DNA of 64,000 bases from Liolophura sinensis (GCF_032854445.1 NC_088306.1:11837386-11901385), one strand, 5' to 3'; positions 34,451 through 47,727 are shown, counted from the stretch's first letter. Notes: a model not told the origin generated them from the letters alone. A program made the numbers and translations.

Positions 34451-35829
34451 AAGCAGGAAAGGTACTCCTGTATTTTTATCGCCTGTGGGGGAATCTGTGG
34501 ATTTACTCGCTCTTATGGTTCAAGCCTACACGCCACACGTGATACATTTCGTGAGTAGGTTCATAAAAGTCAGCGATTTATTTGAAAGTGTTATACAATC
34601 ACCCAATTTTTTGGAGTTTTATGTTCAACACATAGGTTTGGATGAAAATTCACATGGCGGAGTCTGAAGGCCGGGAAGTACAGATACCGACTCGGTATGA
34701 GTATACTGACACTGACATTTATGAAAATGAGAGCAGAAACAGGATGAGATGTCAGGAAATTCGTTTGTCCAGGAAAGTAAACTTCGTGGTCTGGTCTAAC
34801 CAATATTCCCCAAAACTCTTTCCATTTGACCTTGCATCAGTCGAACCCGAACCCGAAAATGCTCTTTACGATGACTGTTTAAGGGCAAATTGGTCACGTA
34901 ATACTCATTCGTTACAAGAGAATAATGATAATCAATCCAGCTTGGACCCGAGTAGTCATTTTGAGGAAAAGGGTGCCTCATTAAGACGTGATCACCGCTC
35001 CATCTTTATTAATTAATGAAACAGTCGTTACCTCACATTCGGAATGCGGTATATATGCCTATCTGGTGATCGGTAAAACTTTTCGCACGATACCTAACAC
35101 ACCTCTAACTGACTTAAGCTTCAGCCAAAAGAGCGAGAGCTGGATTCGAACGCGCGGCCTCACTGCATGGTCAAGGGCTGAACGTAGCTGAAACCAGCGC
35201 TTAAACCAGCTGAGCCACCCGTTAAACTAGCCGAGTCACTTTGTGAGTCAGTGGGGCAATTTCTGGTGACTGGGGAGTGGTGGGGATCTCCATGGCCTAT
35301 ATATATCCCGAGGGTATCCTTTCCCTTAAAGCTCACCGCGGTATGCCATATGTAAACTAGAAGACAAAACTTAACATAACATAAATGTGGGAAGGGTGAC
35401 CTGGGGGGGATGCACAAGTTTGCTTTGTGTCATAGTCGGAGTCAATAAGTTGAAAATTGTCAGCTAACAGACTGTCAAGCATCACCACCATTGTTTATTT
35501 TAACTCAGAACACTGTGATTAAAAGGTGAAAACTGGACCGTGTGCTATGTTGAAGATGTGAAATACTGTATGTGTCAGAGCACGGCTTAAAAAACATCAA
35601 AACACAAAGTTGTACCACGCAGAAGAATGACATTCATAGTTATCTCCCTTCTATGCATTTCGGTGTCCAGCTTCACCATCTTTGGGAAGTCTGCAAGTTG
35701 TTACTTCAATGATAATGATTATCATTTTAAAAACAGTCCAAGCACATGAAGGGCCTTTTCCATGTTTAAGACAACAACAGCTGTATGCCCTTCGACATTT
35801 ATTATCTTTTCTTCTTTGTAAATTACTTC
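34451..35829. other. No gene seen; weak tRNA-like head near 35125-35215
   Basis: A minus-strand tRNA-like stretch (GGATTCGAACGCGCGGCC, GCTGAGCCACCCG) at 35125-35215 is probably a SINE head. The open frame at 34642-35016 has no supporting splice or family evidence. Confidence 0.35.
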
Positions 35830-35988
35830 TACGGCCGTAAGTGGGAAGGTCTGGCTTCAGCCTGTCCATGGTCGTGGGTTTCCACCGGGCTCAACCCGGT
35901 TTCCCTCCACCATAATGCTGGCCCCCGTCGTATAAGTGAAATATTCTTGAGTACGGAGTAAAACACCAATCAAATAAATAAATAAATT
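35830..35988 (+). mobile_element. SINE-1, 5'-truncated
   Basis: Begins at ACGGCCGTAAGTGGGAAGG; core and (AAAT)n tail intact. Confidence 0.9.
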
Positions 35989-38719
35989 GTAAAGTACTTA
36001 CCTGGAAAGGTGAAAAATTCCCTCAGGGACTTACTACGAGTACCTTATTTTCTCCACCTATTAAACTAACCTCCATCCTGTAAGTGACAAATTTTTATGT
36101 ATTACATCATACAGCAATCGGACAAATCAATCAATAAATGACTAGAACCCATGGGTTTAAAAGGGGTCTTGCTAGTGTGCAATGCATTTACAGGATTATA
36201 CGGTATTAAACACAGGAATGTGGGTCAGCTGATCTACAACGATGCACGGACATACCGAGCAGTCCTGAACCACATCGACTAGTGGTATTAAACGATAGAT
36301 CCAACGGATCTGTGACTATGGGCTGAAAAACATAAGGTTTAAAACGATGTCATTGATAGATTTTTAGGACATACATTCACGATGTTAAAATGAATGTACT
36401 GTGACGTAGTGGATGAAATGAATTTTCGTATGACTCCGGCGAGAGCAAACCTGTAACACTGAACCTAATTTCGGTAAATCGGAGCAGTCCAGTGGATTTT
36501 GTTCGGCAATGTTTGTCTCCTGAAGAAAGAAATTCTCACATTTCCCGAAAAAAAATTGTGTCGGCCCGAAATTAGCGACTTCAACAAACATTTTTTTTTA
36601 AATCATGGCCTGGCCGAATCTCTGGAAATGCGACCATTTTGTATCATGTAGCCAAAGAGTGTGAACAAAGAGCACTAAATTTTAACTGTAAAAAAGACAA
36701 TTTGAACTAAATATTGTGCTTCACAATAACGATGTTCTAGACGGGGTTATATAGGCTACATACTGAAATAGAAGAAAACCTTACTGAGATGCTAAAACGC
36801 ATCGCAGTTAAGCACTCTAAAACTGGAAGTACTTCGGTAAATCCGTGGAAATTTTCACCACCTCAGAAATGCCTTCATACTATGGGGCTCTGTCCACTTC
36901 GTTTCCAGACCTGAAAAAGATGAAGATCATTTCTAAAGATATTTTGGATAGCTTGTTCTGCATGGAGTATTTGACCTTGATGTTCAAACGAACAAAACTG
37001 AATGAATGAATGATTATGGCTTAACGCCATATTGGCAATTTTCCAGCCAAATCGTGGCGAAGCAAAATCGAAGAGAATAAAGGCAACATATATGTGAGTT
37101 TAGTGGTCAAGATTCACATGACTGTAATTAAGCTGTTTTCATTATTTCAAGTTCAAGAAGTTTCAAGTTATTGCCTTAAACATCTAGTTTAATCTTTAAA
37201 AAATTCTTTAAAAAAGGCCGCAGAGAAAATCAACCATTTTTCCCTATTTAAAACCGTGTTAAATTGCCCGTGTAACTCATCCTGTAGAACCTTTGAACGG
37301 AATGAAATTGAACAGCTCTGTAAAAAAAAACTATTTAAATCTTTAAAATTGTTCGGAAGAGGAAATTGAGTTGAAATATGGTTAGCCACAAAGTTTCTCT
37401 TTTGTAATGTACATTGTATATGTTATATCACAGCAATATGGCATTTGTATGGCAACCTATGGAGCGTGAAATGAATTAGGAGAAAAAAACGGTCATATGT
37501 GCAGTATGGAACTCGGAAAATAAACAAGAAGTATGCATGAATTTAAAACATGGATCTCTTATGGTCACGGCATAGCTCTCCGCGTAAGAAATGATTGAAA
37601 TACAATTTTTTGGAATGCATCTGAAGATCTTTTCTTCCTCAACTACACGTGGATTTGCCCCCGGGCTCAGTTCGGTTTCCTATGTTCTTGAGTACAGCAT
37701 ATAACACCAAATGAAATGAACACGTGCGTTTGTTTTCACATCGAGAATCTGAACAGTGCGCAGACTCGTATTCGACCAATGAACAGTCGACTAACGTCCC
37801 CGCGCACGACATGTGCAGGCATTCCAAATCATGAAAATGTCAATAAGTTACAGTTACAGTTAACACATGCCTTATAATTCAGCTGTTGTACGGCTCCATG
37901 CAATAATCATCGGAATGATCACGCGATGACGGGTGACTGAATGCCCTGGATAGACTGACGGATGGTAAATAAAAATAGAGTTGAGCGCTATGGCTTGGCT
38001 CATGGGTCACATGACCACCTGTTGCACGCGACGTTTACAAGCGTGAAACACGCTGCCATGTTTACAGTTTCAAACGAGCGATACTGGCGAAGCTGGCTTA
38101 AGATTCTCGGAACGGAGGATTTACGCCTACCTCGGCGTGCAAACTCTAAGAGATTCACCAAAGGTATCTTTACCTGAGGCGTGCCTGGATTGTAACCAGG
38201 TAAGTGAACTGTCACTGAAATTGATAGGTGACATTTGAGCATGTTTTGACCGCTGGTTCTCTGTGTCTGAGCGATATTGATACACAGTATTGATCTCCAT
38301 GTTAAAGGGATAAGGCATGTTCAAATTTAAGCTTGATAGAAAAAATCTATACCAGTATGTGGCAGATTCATGTATCTGTGCATATATATTTAAACTAAAG
38401 GGGATGGTGGAGAGGGGATTGATACGGGGGCGGGGCGGGAGGGGACTTGTAAACTACTACAACAAGGCTATATTGTATATTAAATATAAATTTGACAAAA
38501 CCACAACGTGTAGTAAAGAATTATAAAAGTGAAATTCATTCGGAGTCAGTTAAATAAATGGAGGGGTGTGTGGGGGGGGGGGGGGCTATATGCATTGACA
38601 ATTTGTAACTGAGGACTTCATCAAGATTACCATAGTTTGTATTCATTTATAGGTGTCAAACATAGTGACATAGCGGTAATCCGTAAAGAGTTCCCTTCGC
38701 ATATGCAAGCAGACAATGT
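35989..38719. other. No gene seen; SINE scraps
   Basis: A degraded SINE-1 core lies at about 37655-37720. A SINE tail of another family (GAATGATTATGGCTTAACGCC) is at about 37005-37060. Otherwise AT-rich without coding support. Confidence 0.45.
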
Positions 38720-38730
38720 GGCGAATGATA

Positions 38731-38994
38731 TTTACTTATTTATTTGATTGGTGTTTTACGCCGCACTCAAGAATATTTCACTTATACGACGGCGGCCAGC
38801 ATTATGGTGAAAGGAAACTGGGCAGAACCCGGGGACACCCATGACTATCTGCAGGTTGCTGCAGACCTTCCCACGTACGGCTGGAGAGGAAGCTAGCATG
38901 AGCTGGACTTGAACTCACAGCGGCCACATTGGTGAGAGACTCCAGGGTCATTATGCTGCGCTAGCGCGCTAACCGACTGAGCCACGAAAGCTCC
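38731..38994 (-). mobile_element. SINE-1, full length, with perfect target-site duplication
   Basis: GGCGAATGATA flanks both ends (38720-38730 and 38995-39005). Head, core and tail are complete. Confidence 0.95.
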
Positions 38995-39005
38995 GGCGAA
39001 TGATA

Positions 39006-40577
39006 AGATGGGCACAGGTATCGGGGAAATGAACAACTTTGGATAATATTCTGAGAAATACGGCTGATAATAACCAGAAATTATAGTTGGTTAAACAACA
39101 GGAGGATCTGCACACCATATGTAAATTGTGAACAAAGCCTGGTTTCGGATTTATGAGACTGTGAAGCAGACTTTTGTATTAATTCCCAAGTTATTTAGAT
39201 GAATCAGGCGTGTTGGCACCAGTAAAGTGGCAAATGCCTGGATGTTCGCGGTTTGGAATACCTTTTTAATCCACTCTAAAAAGCCAGCACTTGTAACATG
39301 CCTGAGCCATGCTGCAGGAAGGTGCTGCAGGCATCAAACCAAAACCTACAAGGTACCTGTAACTGCTTGTATCAAAATTTTCATGTGCAAAAAAGTGATA
39401 TTTACTGTCCCTATCAAACACATATACCAGCAATGTAGAGGTGCAGTAAAATTCCAACTGTTGTGTAATTGCCGTGTAAAGTTAAGGGAGCAGCCAAACA
39501 ATGAACGACTATAACATCAAGAGATACACCAAAGGTTAGCTGTGGATTGAGCTGTCAGTTTTAGTAATTTTAATTCATGTTTTATTTATTTAATTTAATG
39601 CAAAATGCGAAGATTATGCTTATCGGCTTAAACATTTGACAGCAGGTAGATTTATGTCCAACCTCATTGATCAAGGTGGCAACAAAATAAAAGAGGACAC
39701 TTTTTCCAAGTGAGCCATTAGAGTGACCCTAACATCGTGGAATGTATGCAGACATGCACTTTTACCATAGGTAATGCATTTACTTAACATAGTAAACAAA
39801 GGAACTAAAGTTTAATAGAATGAAACTGTGGTGCATTACTTAAAGCTTTCATACCTTAGCTGTTGAGAAGCAACCTGCATTTTGCTTGTATCATCCATGT
39901 AGCGGTAAACTTTGGAATTCGATCAAATGTTAATTGTAGTGAAAACATTCTACATGTAGATATGTGTATGTATGTATGCCTACTGTTAGCAATCAGTAGG
40001 TCAGATTCCCTGATAAGCAGCTGTTATTCCAGGTTGATACACATTGCTTTATTCCAATAAACCTTATCTGGGATGATTGTTTATTTTAGGTCCAGATTTT
40101 ATGAGTATACGCAGGTGAAGTCAGTGAGGGCTATGCAGCAACACATACAGTAGGTCTACGTACCAAACCAGTAATCTTGTGCCTATACATGAACGTGTAG
40201 ATTTAACTCCTGCTCATGAATAGCACGCCTCTTCCTCATAAGACAAGCATTTTTAAATACATAAACCTAGTCACAAATTTGTGGCCAAAGTTTCCACACA
40301 AATCCAGACTTATTCATACCCTTTACAGGAAGTGCTTTGGGCCGCTGAGGATGTACTGGTTTCAGCTTGTCTGTCCGTCCATCTGTTTATCTTTCCCTTG
40401 TCCATGCCAGTTTTCTTCCTCCCCCCCCCCCCCCCCCCCCCGCAGCATCTTTATCCAGACTTGATAGATTGTTCCCAGATTTGGTATGGGAATCCCTTGT
40501 CCTGATCTCTTGCTTGGGATAACTTTTCATTTACCTTAATTGGCACACCTCTGTGCATATGATAGAGCAACTTTTGA
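39006..40577. other. No gene seen
   Basis: AT-rich; contains a pure C run at about 40419-40441. No splice-supported coding frame. Confidence 0.4.
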
Positions 40578-40760
40578 GACCAGTTTATGCACATTTATAA
40601 TTAGATTTTGAAGACAAAACTACATTGGTGGGATTGGCCAATTTCAAGGCTTCACAAAAAGTATAATTTTATTACATGTAGTTTACACAAAATAAAGCCT
40701 TCAGAATAAGCGGAAAAGGTTTAAGAATTACAGTAGGTTCATTCACCTTTCTGTCAGTTG
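40578..40760 (+). repeat. Unclassified ~190-bp interspersed repeat, copy 1
   Basis: The segment from CAGTTTATGCACATTTATAA through GGCTTCACAAAAAGTATAAT to GAATTACAGT aligns with 61583-61775 and, inverted, 41995-42215. Confidence 0.65.
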
Positions 40761-41859
40761 GTGCATGTATTTGTTCAGATTTCTACCCCTCATTATGTTC
40801 CTCAAACGTGACAGGTTGTTGTCATTCCTTGTCCTAACCATTTTTGACAAATTTGTACTATCATATACATTAAATGATCTCAAAACTTACTGATTAATGC
40901 TCATTTTGTCTTATTCCCAGAGAGTTCTACAGATCTTGGAAAGGTGCTTTCAAATTTGTTTGGAAGGCAGTTTACATATTATACTAAAGCATTGTCTTTT
41001 TCAGAAATTGGGTGTACCTCTAACAACATTTTTAGTGAAGTTTCAGTGAAGATTTAGTAGCTTGCAATTGTGCAGAAAGTCTAGGTTATGTCAGCCTTCA
41101 CTCGTCGACACCCATGGTATTACTTGCACTAATTTGGCCCAGAATTAACATCAACTGCCTTTTTTGCATGATATACTAATATGTAAGGATGTATATGTGC
41201 CAAAGGCTGTCCATTGACATTTATGCATACACTCTAACACCAATTGTATCAAAATGGTCAAAAATGTCTCCAACAGTTACGTTGTAATAAGGGAAATTTT
41301 TTATCATGTTTATCATTTAGCCCTGTAAAATTACTTTTTTATTTAAATTCAATTCAGCTGCCTTAACTTTCAGTTTTGATACTAATCTCTAATATTGATG
41401 GGAACACATTTTTCAAGTTAATTGTCTAGATTTGTTGTTGGCTTGCTGAGGGTTGTGGCGTACAAAGACACATTAATTGTCACCGTTATTACCTGATGGT
41501 TCCTGCCGTGAGCAATGTTAGATTTACAGTTTAATACCTTAAGGGTCTCTGTGGCTGTCACCATATCCAGTCATGGTATCTGTGAAGCTTTGGGAAATTT
41601 TGGACATTATAGACCAATCACAGTTGATTCCTTGTTTCCTGTTCTCCACCCACACATCAGATTACCCTCAATATTCAAAGACTGACAGGAAACTATTCAC
41701 AGGATTGAGTTGATAACATGGGATGAGAAAACTATTTCCACTCTTTAATAAGTGAAAAACTTGTGTTCAAGTTCATTCACAAAAAAGAACTGATCAACAG
41801 ACAGAAAATGTTAGGGCTCCTGAACTGTTGGGCGCCCAAACTTGTCAAATTCTATTAAA

Positions 41860-41990
41860 ACTGTCGAGTGAATTAAACAAAAATATGATGGTTTACCAAT
41901 AAAAAGTTGATTGAAATTTTTATACAAATTTCTTTGATTCACGGACTTAAGGCTCCCAGAAAGCATCATTTTGAGTTGTACATGTATTTC
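41860..41990 (+). repeat. Local direct repeat, unit 1
   Basis: ATGATGGTTTACCAATAAAA and the following ~100 bp recur, diverged, at 42490-42615. Confidence 0.6.
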
Positions 41991-41994
41991 ATTT

Positions 41995-42215
41995 AACTTT
42001 GCTGTAATTCTTCAACCCCTCCGCATGTTTGCAAAGTGTTTATTCATGCATATGCTGAAGGCATTATTCTGTGTTGACTGATAAAATTATATTATTTTAA
42101 ATATTATTTTTTTGAAGCCCTGAAATTGGCCAATCAAACCAATGTAGTTTTCTTTCCAAAATCAAATTACAAATGTACATAAACTGCACTGAATGTTGCT
42201 TTTTCATACATGTGA
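41995..42215 (-). repeat. Unclassified ~190-bp interspersed repeat, copy 2 (inverted)
   Basis: The reverse complement matches 40578-40760 and 61583-61775 from CAGTTTATGTACATTTGTAA to GTTGAAGAATTACAG. Confidence 0.65.
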
Positions 42216-42489
42216 AAAAGGTTGAGGAATTTAGGTATATATGGACAGTCAGAACATCACCTTTAAAGCTCGGGATCAGAACGTGTATGTTTTTTCTTCA
42301 TATGGCCCTGATGGAGACATTATAAGGATTTAGTTCTAAATCTTTTTTGGGATATACATTTGTGAAGCCAGGAATTGTTTCTGGTTAGGTACTGCAGTCA
42401 CTTCACCACTTACCAGTTACTTCCTCCAAATGTCACATGCAACCAGAGCCATATTTAGGGTCACTTCAGTTCTGAAAAACTTTAGTGTA

Positions 42490-42615
42490 TTAAAACTAAC
42501 AAGTAAATTAAACAAAAATTATGATGGTTTACCAATAAAACTTTATGTTTTCATACAATTTCTTTCATTAACAGACTTAAAAGGTCTTAGAAAGCAACTT
42601 TTTGAGTTGCCTTTT
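42490..42615 (+). repeat. Local direct repeat, unit 2
   Basis: Diverged copy of 41860-41990. Confidence 0.6.
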
Positions 42616-42999
42616 AAAATTTTCTTCATGCACAGTCACAATGCCACCATTAAATGTTTGGGATCAGAGCCTTTTATGTTTTTCTAGATATGGCCGTGGC
42701 AGCAGTAATGCATGCCGGCCAGACGTACATGTATGTAGAATGATTTAGAGGAGAAGTAATGTTCCATCTCAGTACAAAACGAGAGCGTTTGGTACATGTC
42801 TACATGTACATACATGTGCATATGGAGGCAGTTTAATTCTGAGCTCTTTTGTAGATAAGAATTGACAAAAAGGGCAAATCAGAAAACTGCGCAAGTGGAT
42901 TGATGGTAATTATTTTAACACCATGCAATTGCATTAAATGCTAATATGACATTTAAAGTACATGTATACGTATGATAGGCAACTACATTTACTAGAATT

Positions 43000-43155
43000 G
43001 TCTGCGGACGTTATGGGTTACCAGCAACCTGTGGATGGTTGTGGGTACCCCCCCTGAACCCCCCCACTGACACCCCCCCCCATTCTCTGCTCGCTTTCCT
43101 CCCACCATTATTATGATTATGCTGATTGAGTAAGGTGTAAAACTCCAATGAAAAA
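43000..43155 (+). mobile_element. Degraded SINE-1 with C-rich expansion
   Basis: CCAGCAACCTGTGGATGGTT and TTTCCTCCCACCAT remain around several runs of C; the end of the core is badly decayed. Confidence 0.7.
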
Positions 43156-43159
43156 AAAG

Positions 43160-44322
43160 AATTCAAATACTAAAACATGTACCCCATGTTTAGACTGTAG
43201 ATATCGTCAAAGCGGTGTCTGTGAACATAGACTTCTACTTACATTTTATTTCTGTTTAAATTGTTCAGTGATGGAAGCATTGTTAGTCTTACTTCAGCAG
43301 TTTAATGACATCAGCTGTTACAATGCATGAGGCTGTGGGTTGACAGTTGGTGAACACAGCCAGTGAACACAGGCGTTAAGGATACAAAGCAACATATGGT
43401 AGGGTTGGGGTTATGACCCATATACTATAGAGAAACTGCTGCTTGCCACACGCCGCCTCCCTTAGACAGAGTTACTGCTAGGCCAGATTGGAGGCATTCA
43501 ATGTGCGTATTAATAAATATATATATAGTATATACGTCTGAATATCCCATTGTCAAATCCTCACCCTTGGTTTTATTCAGCAGGTTCACAGAGCATGAAT
43601 TCATGGTGGACATGTGAGGCACATGGAGCTAGCTGCCAGTGTGTTCATAAAATGATCAATCTACTAGTTACACACGTACAGTGTGTTCAGTGGATCCACA
43701 GGGTCTGCTAGGGGACGAGTCAGGTGTACTTTTGTAGCTCCTGATAAAGTGAGTCGGCCCATCTGCAAAAGGTAAAACTATAACTCAGTGGCTTAACAAA
43801 TATTGGTCACACAAGGTGCATACCGCTCTGTAACAGTGAGTCGTTCAAAGCTGAATGGTTTAACTCATTGAACTTTTGTATATATATTTTTATATATAAA
43901 CATTTTAAACTTTAAAAGGCTTTTAAAAGGCCTTAAAATTAAATTAAAATTAAAAATTTTAAAAGGCTCTTTAAAGAATCACTCCGTGAATAAGTATACT
44001 AAATGTTAAAGCATATACTCTAATTTGTAGGTCTACATTTCATGTAAATTTATGCTGCTTTCAAGCACTTTCAGTAGATGCCATAAGCCTGTAACTTAGC
44101 CAGTATTTTTGCATATAAATAAGGAAAACCTAGAGATAAGCTTCAGGGCATTGGTTTCATTTATTTAGAAGATGCTCGTATAGTGGTACATTCGTCAGGT
44201 AATTAAATTTTACAGCTGTTTTACATACTGTAAGTTTAGCTGTAGTAATGCGGACTGCTGTATTAAAGTGACATACAGATTTTAAAAAAGATTGAAATAT
44301 ACATTAAAAAAGAACTTTAGAA

Positions 44323-44325
<3 letters not shown>
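43160..44325. other. No gene seen
   Basis: AT-rich; a purine/pyrimidine TTTTAAAAGGC-type repetitive stretch lies at 43900-43975. Confidence 0.4.

Positions 44326-44363
<38 letters not shown>
44326..44363. repeat. (TA)n microsatellite
   Basis: Uninterrupted TA repeat. A second run lies at 44411-44432. Confidence 0.95.
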
Positions 44364-44369
<6 letters not shown>

Positions 44370-44377
44370 TCATTTTT

Positions 44378-44485
44378 AATTATAGAAAAAAAATAAATGA
44401 CTAACAAATTAATATATATATATATATATATACACAAAATGTATTAATTTGTTACTCATTTATTTATTAATTTTTTTCTAGAATT
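44378..44485. mobile_element. AT-rich palindromic element around a (TA)n core
   Basis: The left arm AATTATAGAAAAAAAATAAA...AACAAATTAAT and right arm ATTAATTTGTTACTCATTTA...TCTAGAATT are inverted copies. A (TA)n sits in the loop. Could be a decayed MITE. Confidence 0.5.
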
Positions 44486-45380
44486 AAAAAACCTCTGAAG
44501 TGCTTCTATGTTTAGTGATGATATGACAACCTTCATGTATGTGATACTGCCATTCTTGGGCTTGGCATGAAACACTGATCAGTGCCATCCCATAAATGTG
44601 TAGATGAATGTATGTTACGTATTCCTGTCTGTAATTACAGGAGTGCATATCATGAAATTATTGTTCTGTCTACAGTGGGAAAATTTTACTTTCTGTGAAT
44701 CAAGCCTACATAGTACAGTCATGCAGAGTGTCACAGTACAGTGATACAGCATCATAATGCAGTGATATACAGTGTCACAGTAGAGTGATACATTGTCACA
44801 ATACAGTCATGCAGAGTGTCACAGTGCAGTGATACAGCATCATAATGCAGTGATATACAGTGTCACAGTAGAGTGATACATTGTCACAATACAGTCATGC
44901 AGAGTGTCACAGTGCAGTGATACAGCATCATAATGCAGTGATATACAGTGTCACAGTAGAGTGATACATTGTCACAATACAGTCATGCAGAGTGTCACAG
45001 TGCAGTGATACAGTGTCATAATGCAGTGATATACAGTGTCACAGTAGAGTGATACATTGTCACAATACAGTCATGCAGAGTGTCACAGTGCAGTGATACA
45101 GTGTCATAATGCAGTGATATACAGTGTCACAGTAGAGTGATACATTGTCATAATACAGTCATGCAGAGTGTCACAGTGCAGTGATACAGTGCATAATGCA
45201 GTGATATACAGTGTCACAGTAGAGTGATACATTGTCATAATACAGTCATGCAGATACATTGATACAGGATCATAATGCAGTGATGCACAGTGTCACAATA
45301 GAGTGATACAAAGTGTCACAGTACGGTGATACATTGTCATAAAGCAGTGATGCACAGTGTCACAATACATTCATGCAGAG

Positions 45381-45651
45381 GGGCCTCTGTGGCTCAGTCG
45401 GTTAGCGCGCTAGCGCAGCGTAATGACCCAGGAGCCTCTCACCAATGCGGTCGCTGTGAGTTCAAGTCCAGCTCATGCTGGCTTCCTCTCCGGCCGTAAG
45501 TGGGAAGGTCTGCCAGCAACCTGCGGATGGTCGTGGGTTTCCCCCGGGCTTTGCCCGGTTTCCACCCACCATAATGCTGGCCGCCGTCGTATAAGCGAAA
45601 TATTCTTGAGTACGGCGTAAAACACCAATCAAAAAAAAAAAAAAGAAAAAT
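45381..45651 (+). mobile_element. Young full-length SINE-1 in the satellite
   Basis: The best-preserved SINE-1 head, core and tail. A perfect 13-bp duplication CATTCATGCAGAG flanks it (45368-45380, 45652-45664). It ends in oligo-A rather than (AAAT)n. Confidence 0.95.
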
Positions 45652-46705
45652 CATTCATGCAGAGTGTCACAGTACATTGATACAGCGTCATAATGCAGTG
45701 ATGCACAGTGTCACAATATAGTGATACAAAGTGTCACAGTACATTGATACAGCGTCATAATGCAGTGATGCACAGTGTCACAATATAGTGATACAAAGTG
45801 TCACAGTACATTGATACAGCGTCATAATGCAGTGATGCACAGTGTCACAATATAGTGATACAAAGTGTCACAGTACAGTGATACATTGTCATAAAGCAGT
45901 GATGCACCATGTCACAATTCAGTGATACAAAGTGTCACATTGCAGTGATATAGTGTCATAAAGTAGTGATGCACAGTGTCACACTGCAGTGATGCATAGG
46001 TCACAAAACTGTGATGCACAGTGTCACAGTACGGTGATGCACTGTGTCCTAATGCTGTTATGCACAGTGTCATAATCAGGTGATACACAGTGTCATAATA
46101 GAGTGATGCAGTGTCACAATGCAGTGTCACAATGCAGTGATACACAGTGTTACAGTACTGTGATGCACAGTGTCACAATACTGTGATGCACAGTGTCACA
46201 CTACTGTGATGCACAGTGTCACAATGCAGTGATGTACATTTTTCACAATACAGTGATGCACAGTGTCATAATTCAGTTATGCACAGTGTCACAATTCAGT
46301 AATGCACAGTGTCACAATATGGTGATGCTCAGTGTCACAATACAATGATGCAAAGTGTGACAATATGTTGATGCACAATGTCACAATACAGTCATGCAGA
46401 GTGTCACAGTGCAGTGATACAGTGTCATAAAGCAGTGATGCACCGTGTCACAATACAGTGATACAAAGAGTCACAGTGCAGTGATATAGCGTCATAAAGC
46501 AGTGATGCACAGTGTCACAATACTGTGATGCACAGTGTCACAGTACGGTGATGCAGAGTGTCATAATTCAATTATGCACAGTGTCATAATCAAGTGATGT
46601 ACAGTGTTGCAATGCAGTGATGCAGTGTCATAATTCAGTTATGCACAGTGTCATAATCAAGTGATGTACAGTGTTACAATACTGTGATGCACAGTGCATC
46701 AAGTG

Positions 46706-46810
46706 GTACTTGCTGCGGCTGTACACATACTAAAATTGGAATGATACTGAGAAGATTAGTATGGCCCCTGAGCAAGGATGACGCGAAAATTCGTGAAGTG
46801 TTCCGTATAT
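46706..46810 (+). pseudogene. U6 snRNA-derived sequence
   Basis: Nearly full-length U6: ACTAAAATTGGAATGATACT, GAGAAGATTAGTATGGCCCC, GCAAGGATGACGCG and AAATTCGTGAAGTGTTCC match conserved U6 blocks. Changes at usually invariant sites and the missing terminal T tract point to a retro-copy, here joined to a SINE. No flanking U6 promoter elements were sought beyond the satellite. Confidence 0.85.
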
Positions 46811-47052
46811 AACCCCGATAGCACATTTGGTAGAGCGTCTGCTTCGAGAGCGGTAGATCCAGGGTCAATCCTGGGTCGAGTCACACCTAAGAGGAAGTTG
46901 TAACTTCCTTGCTTGGGGTTCAGTATGAAGGGGATAGTGCAATGACTGGTTGACCCGTATCAGTATAATGGCTCAGGTGGGGCGGCTGAGTTACCTTCGG
47001 TAAGTCGTCTCAATGAAGCTGCTCTAGATAAAAGTGCGGTGCAACAAGGACA
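46811..47052 (+). mobile_element. SINE-2 fused to the U6 copy, 3' end truncated
   Basis: It begins directly after the U6 3' end at AACCCCGATAGCACATTTGG and matches 34089-34340, including GGTTGACCCGTATCAGTATA and GGTAAGTCGTCTCAATGAAG. The common SINE-2 tail is missing. Confidence 0.85.
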
Positions 47053-47270
47053 ATGATGCACAGTGTCACAATGCAGTGATACAGTGTCACAATATACTCA
47101 TCTATAGAATTTTCTGCAATGTCAACCTTTCCGTGTCATCATTGTGTTCACCATCATCATGAGAAGGTCTGAGAGATTATCCAGCAACACTGATAGCACA
47201 TGATTCAAGGTGCCGTCAACCTAATACCTAGAAAGTAAATTTAGCTCAGCTCCCTTTCGTACTAATTGTA

Positions 47271-47552
47271 CGGGGGTCTCCATGGCCAGGGTGGTTAGCA
47301 TGCTAGTACAGCGAAATTACTCAGGAGCCTGTCACCAATGCAGTCGCTGTGAGTTCAAGTCCAGCTCATGCTGGCTCCCTCTTCGGCTATACAGGGAAAG
47401 GTCAGGCAGCAACCTGCGAGTGGTCTTCAGTGATTCCCGGTTTCCCGCGGGTTCTGCCGTTTCCTCCCACCATAATGCTGACTGTCGTCGTATAAGTGAA
47501 ATATTATTAAATGCGGTGTAAAATACCAGTCAAATAAATCAATTAAATAAAT
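47271..47552 (+). mobile_element. SINE-1, full length with target-site duplication
   Basis: ACTAATTGTA flanks both ends (47261-47270 and 47553-47562). The core is somewhat diverged. Confidence 0.9.
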
Positions 47553-47727
47553 ACTAATTGTAAATATATGATCCCAATCACATGCATCCATAATGTATTA
47601 ATTAATGTATTTCATTGGTAAGCATGCCTTAGTCATGTGACTATTCTAGTGATGGTAATATATCATAATATATAATAGTGATGGATGCACTACATATACA
47701 GTATTCAAACTTTCGTATTTGTTTCAG

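Larger units (their letters stand above)
44719..47090 (+). repeat. Satellite block of AGTGTCACA/CAGTGATRCA units
   Basis: Short units (CAGTGATACA, AGTGTCACA, CATAATG) run for about 1.9 kb excluding insertions. At the left end the order repeats as an 88-bp higher-order unit (TCATGCAGAGTGTCACAG at 44719, 44807 and on). The right part is more irregular. A SINE-1 and a U6-SINE chimera interrupt it. Confidence 0.95.

Noticed and set aside
34642-35016. 124-residue open frame
   Set aside because: No splice-supported neighbours or recognisable protein pattern.
45912-46145. Open frame in the satellite
   Set aside because: Repeat by-product.
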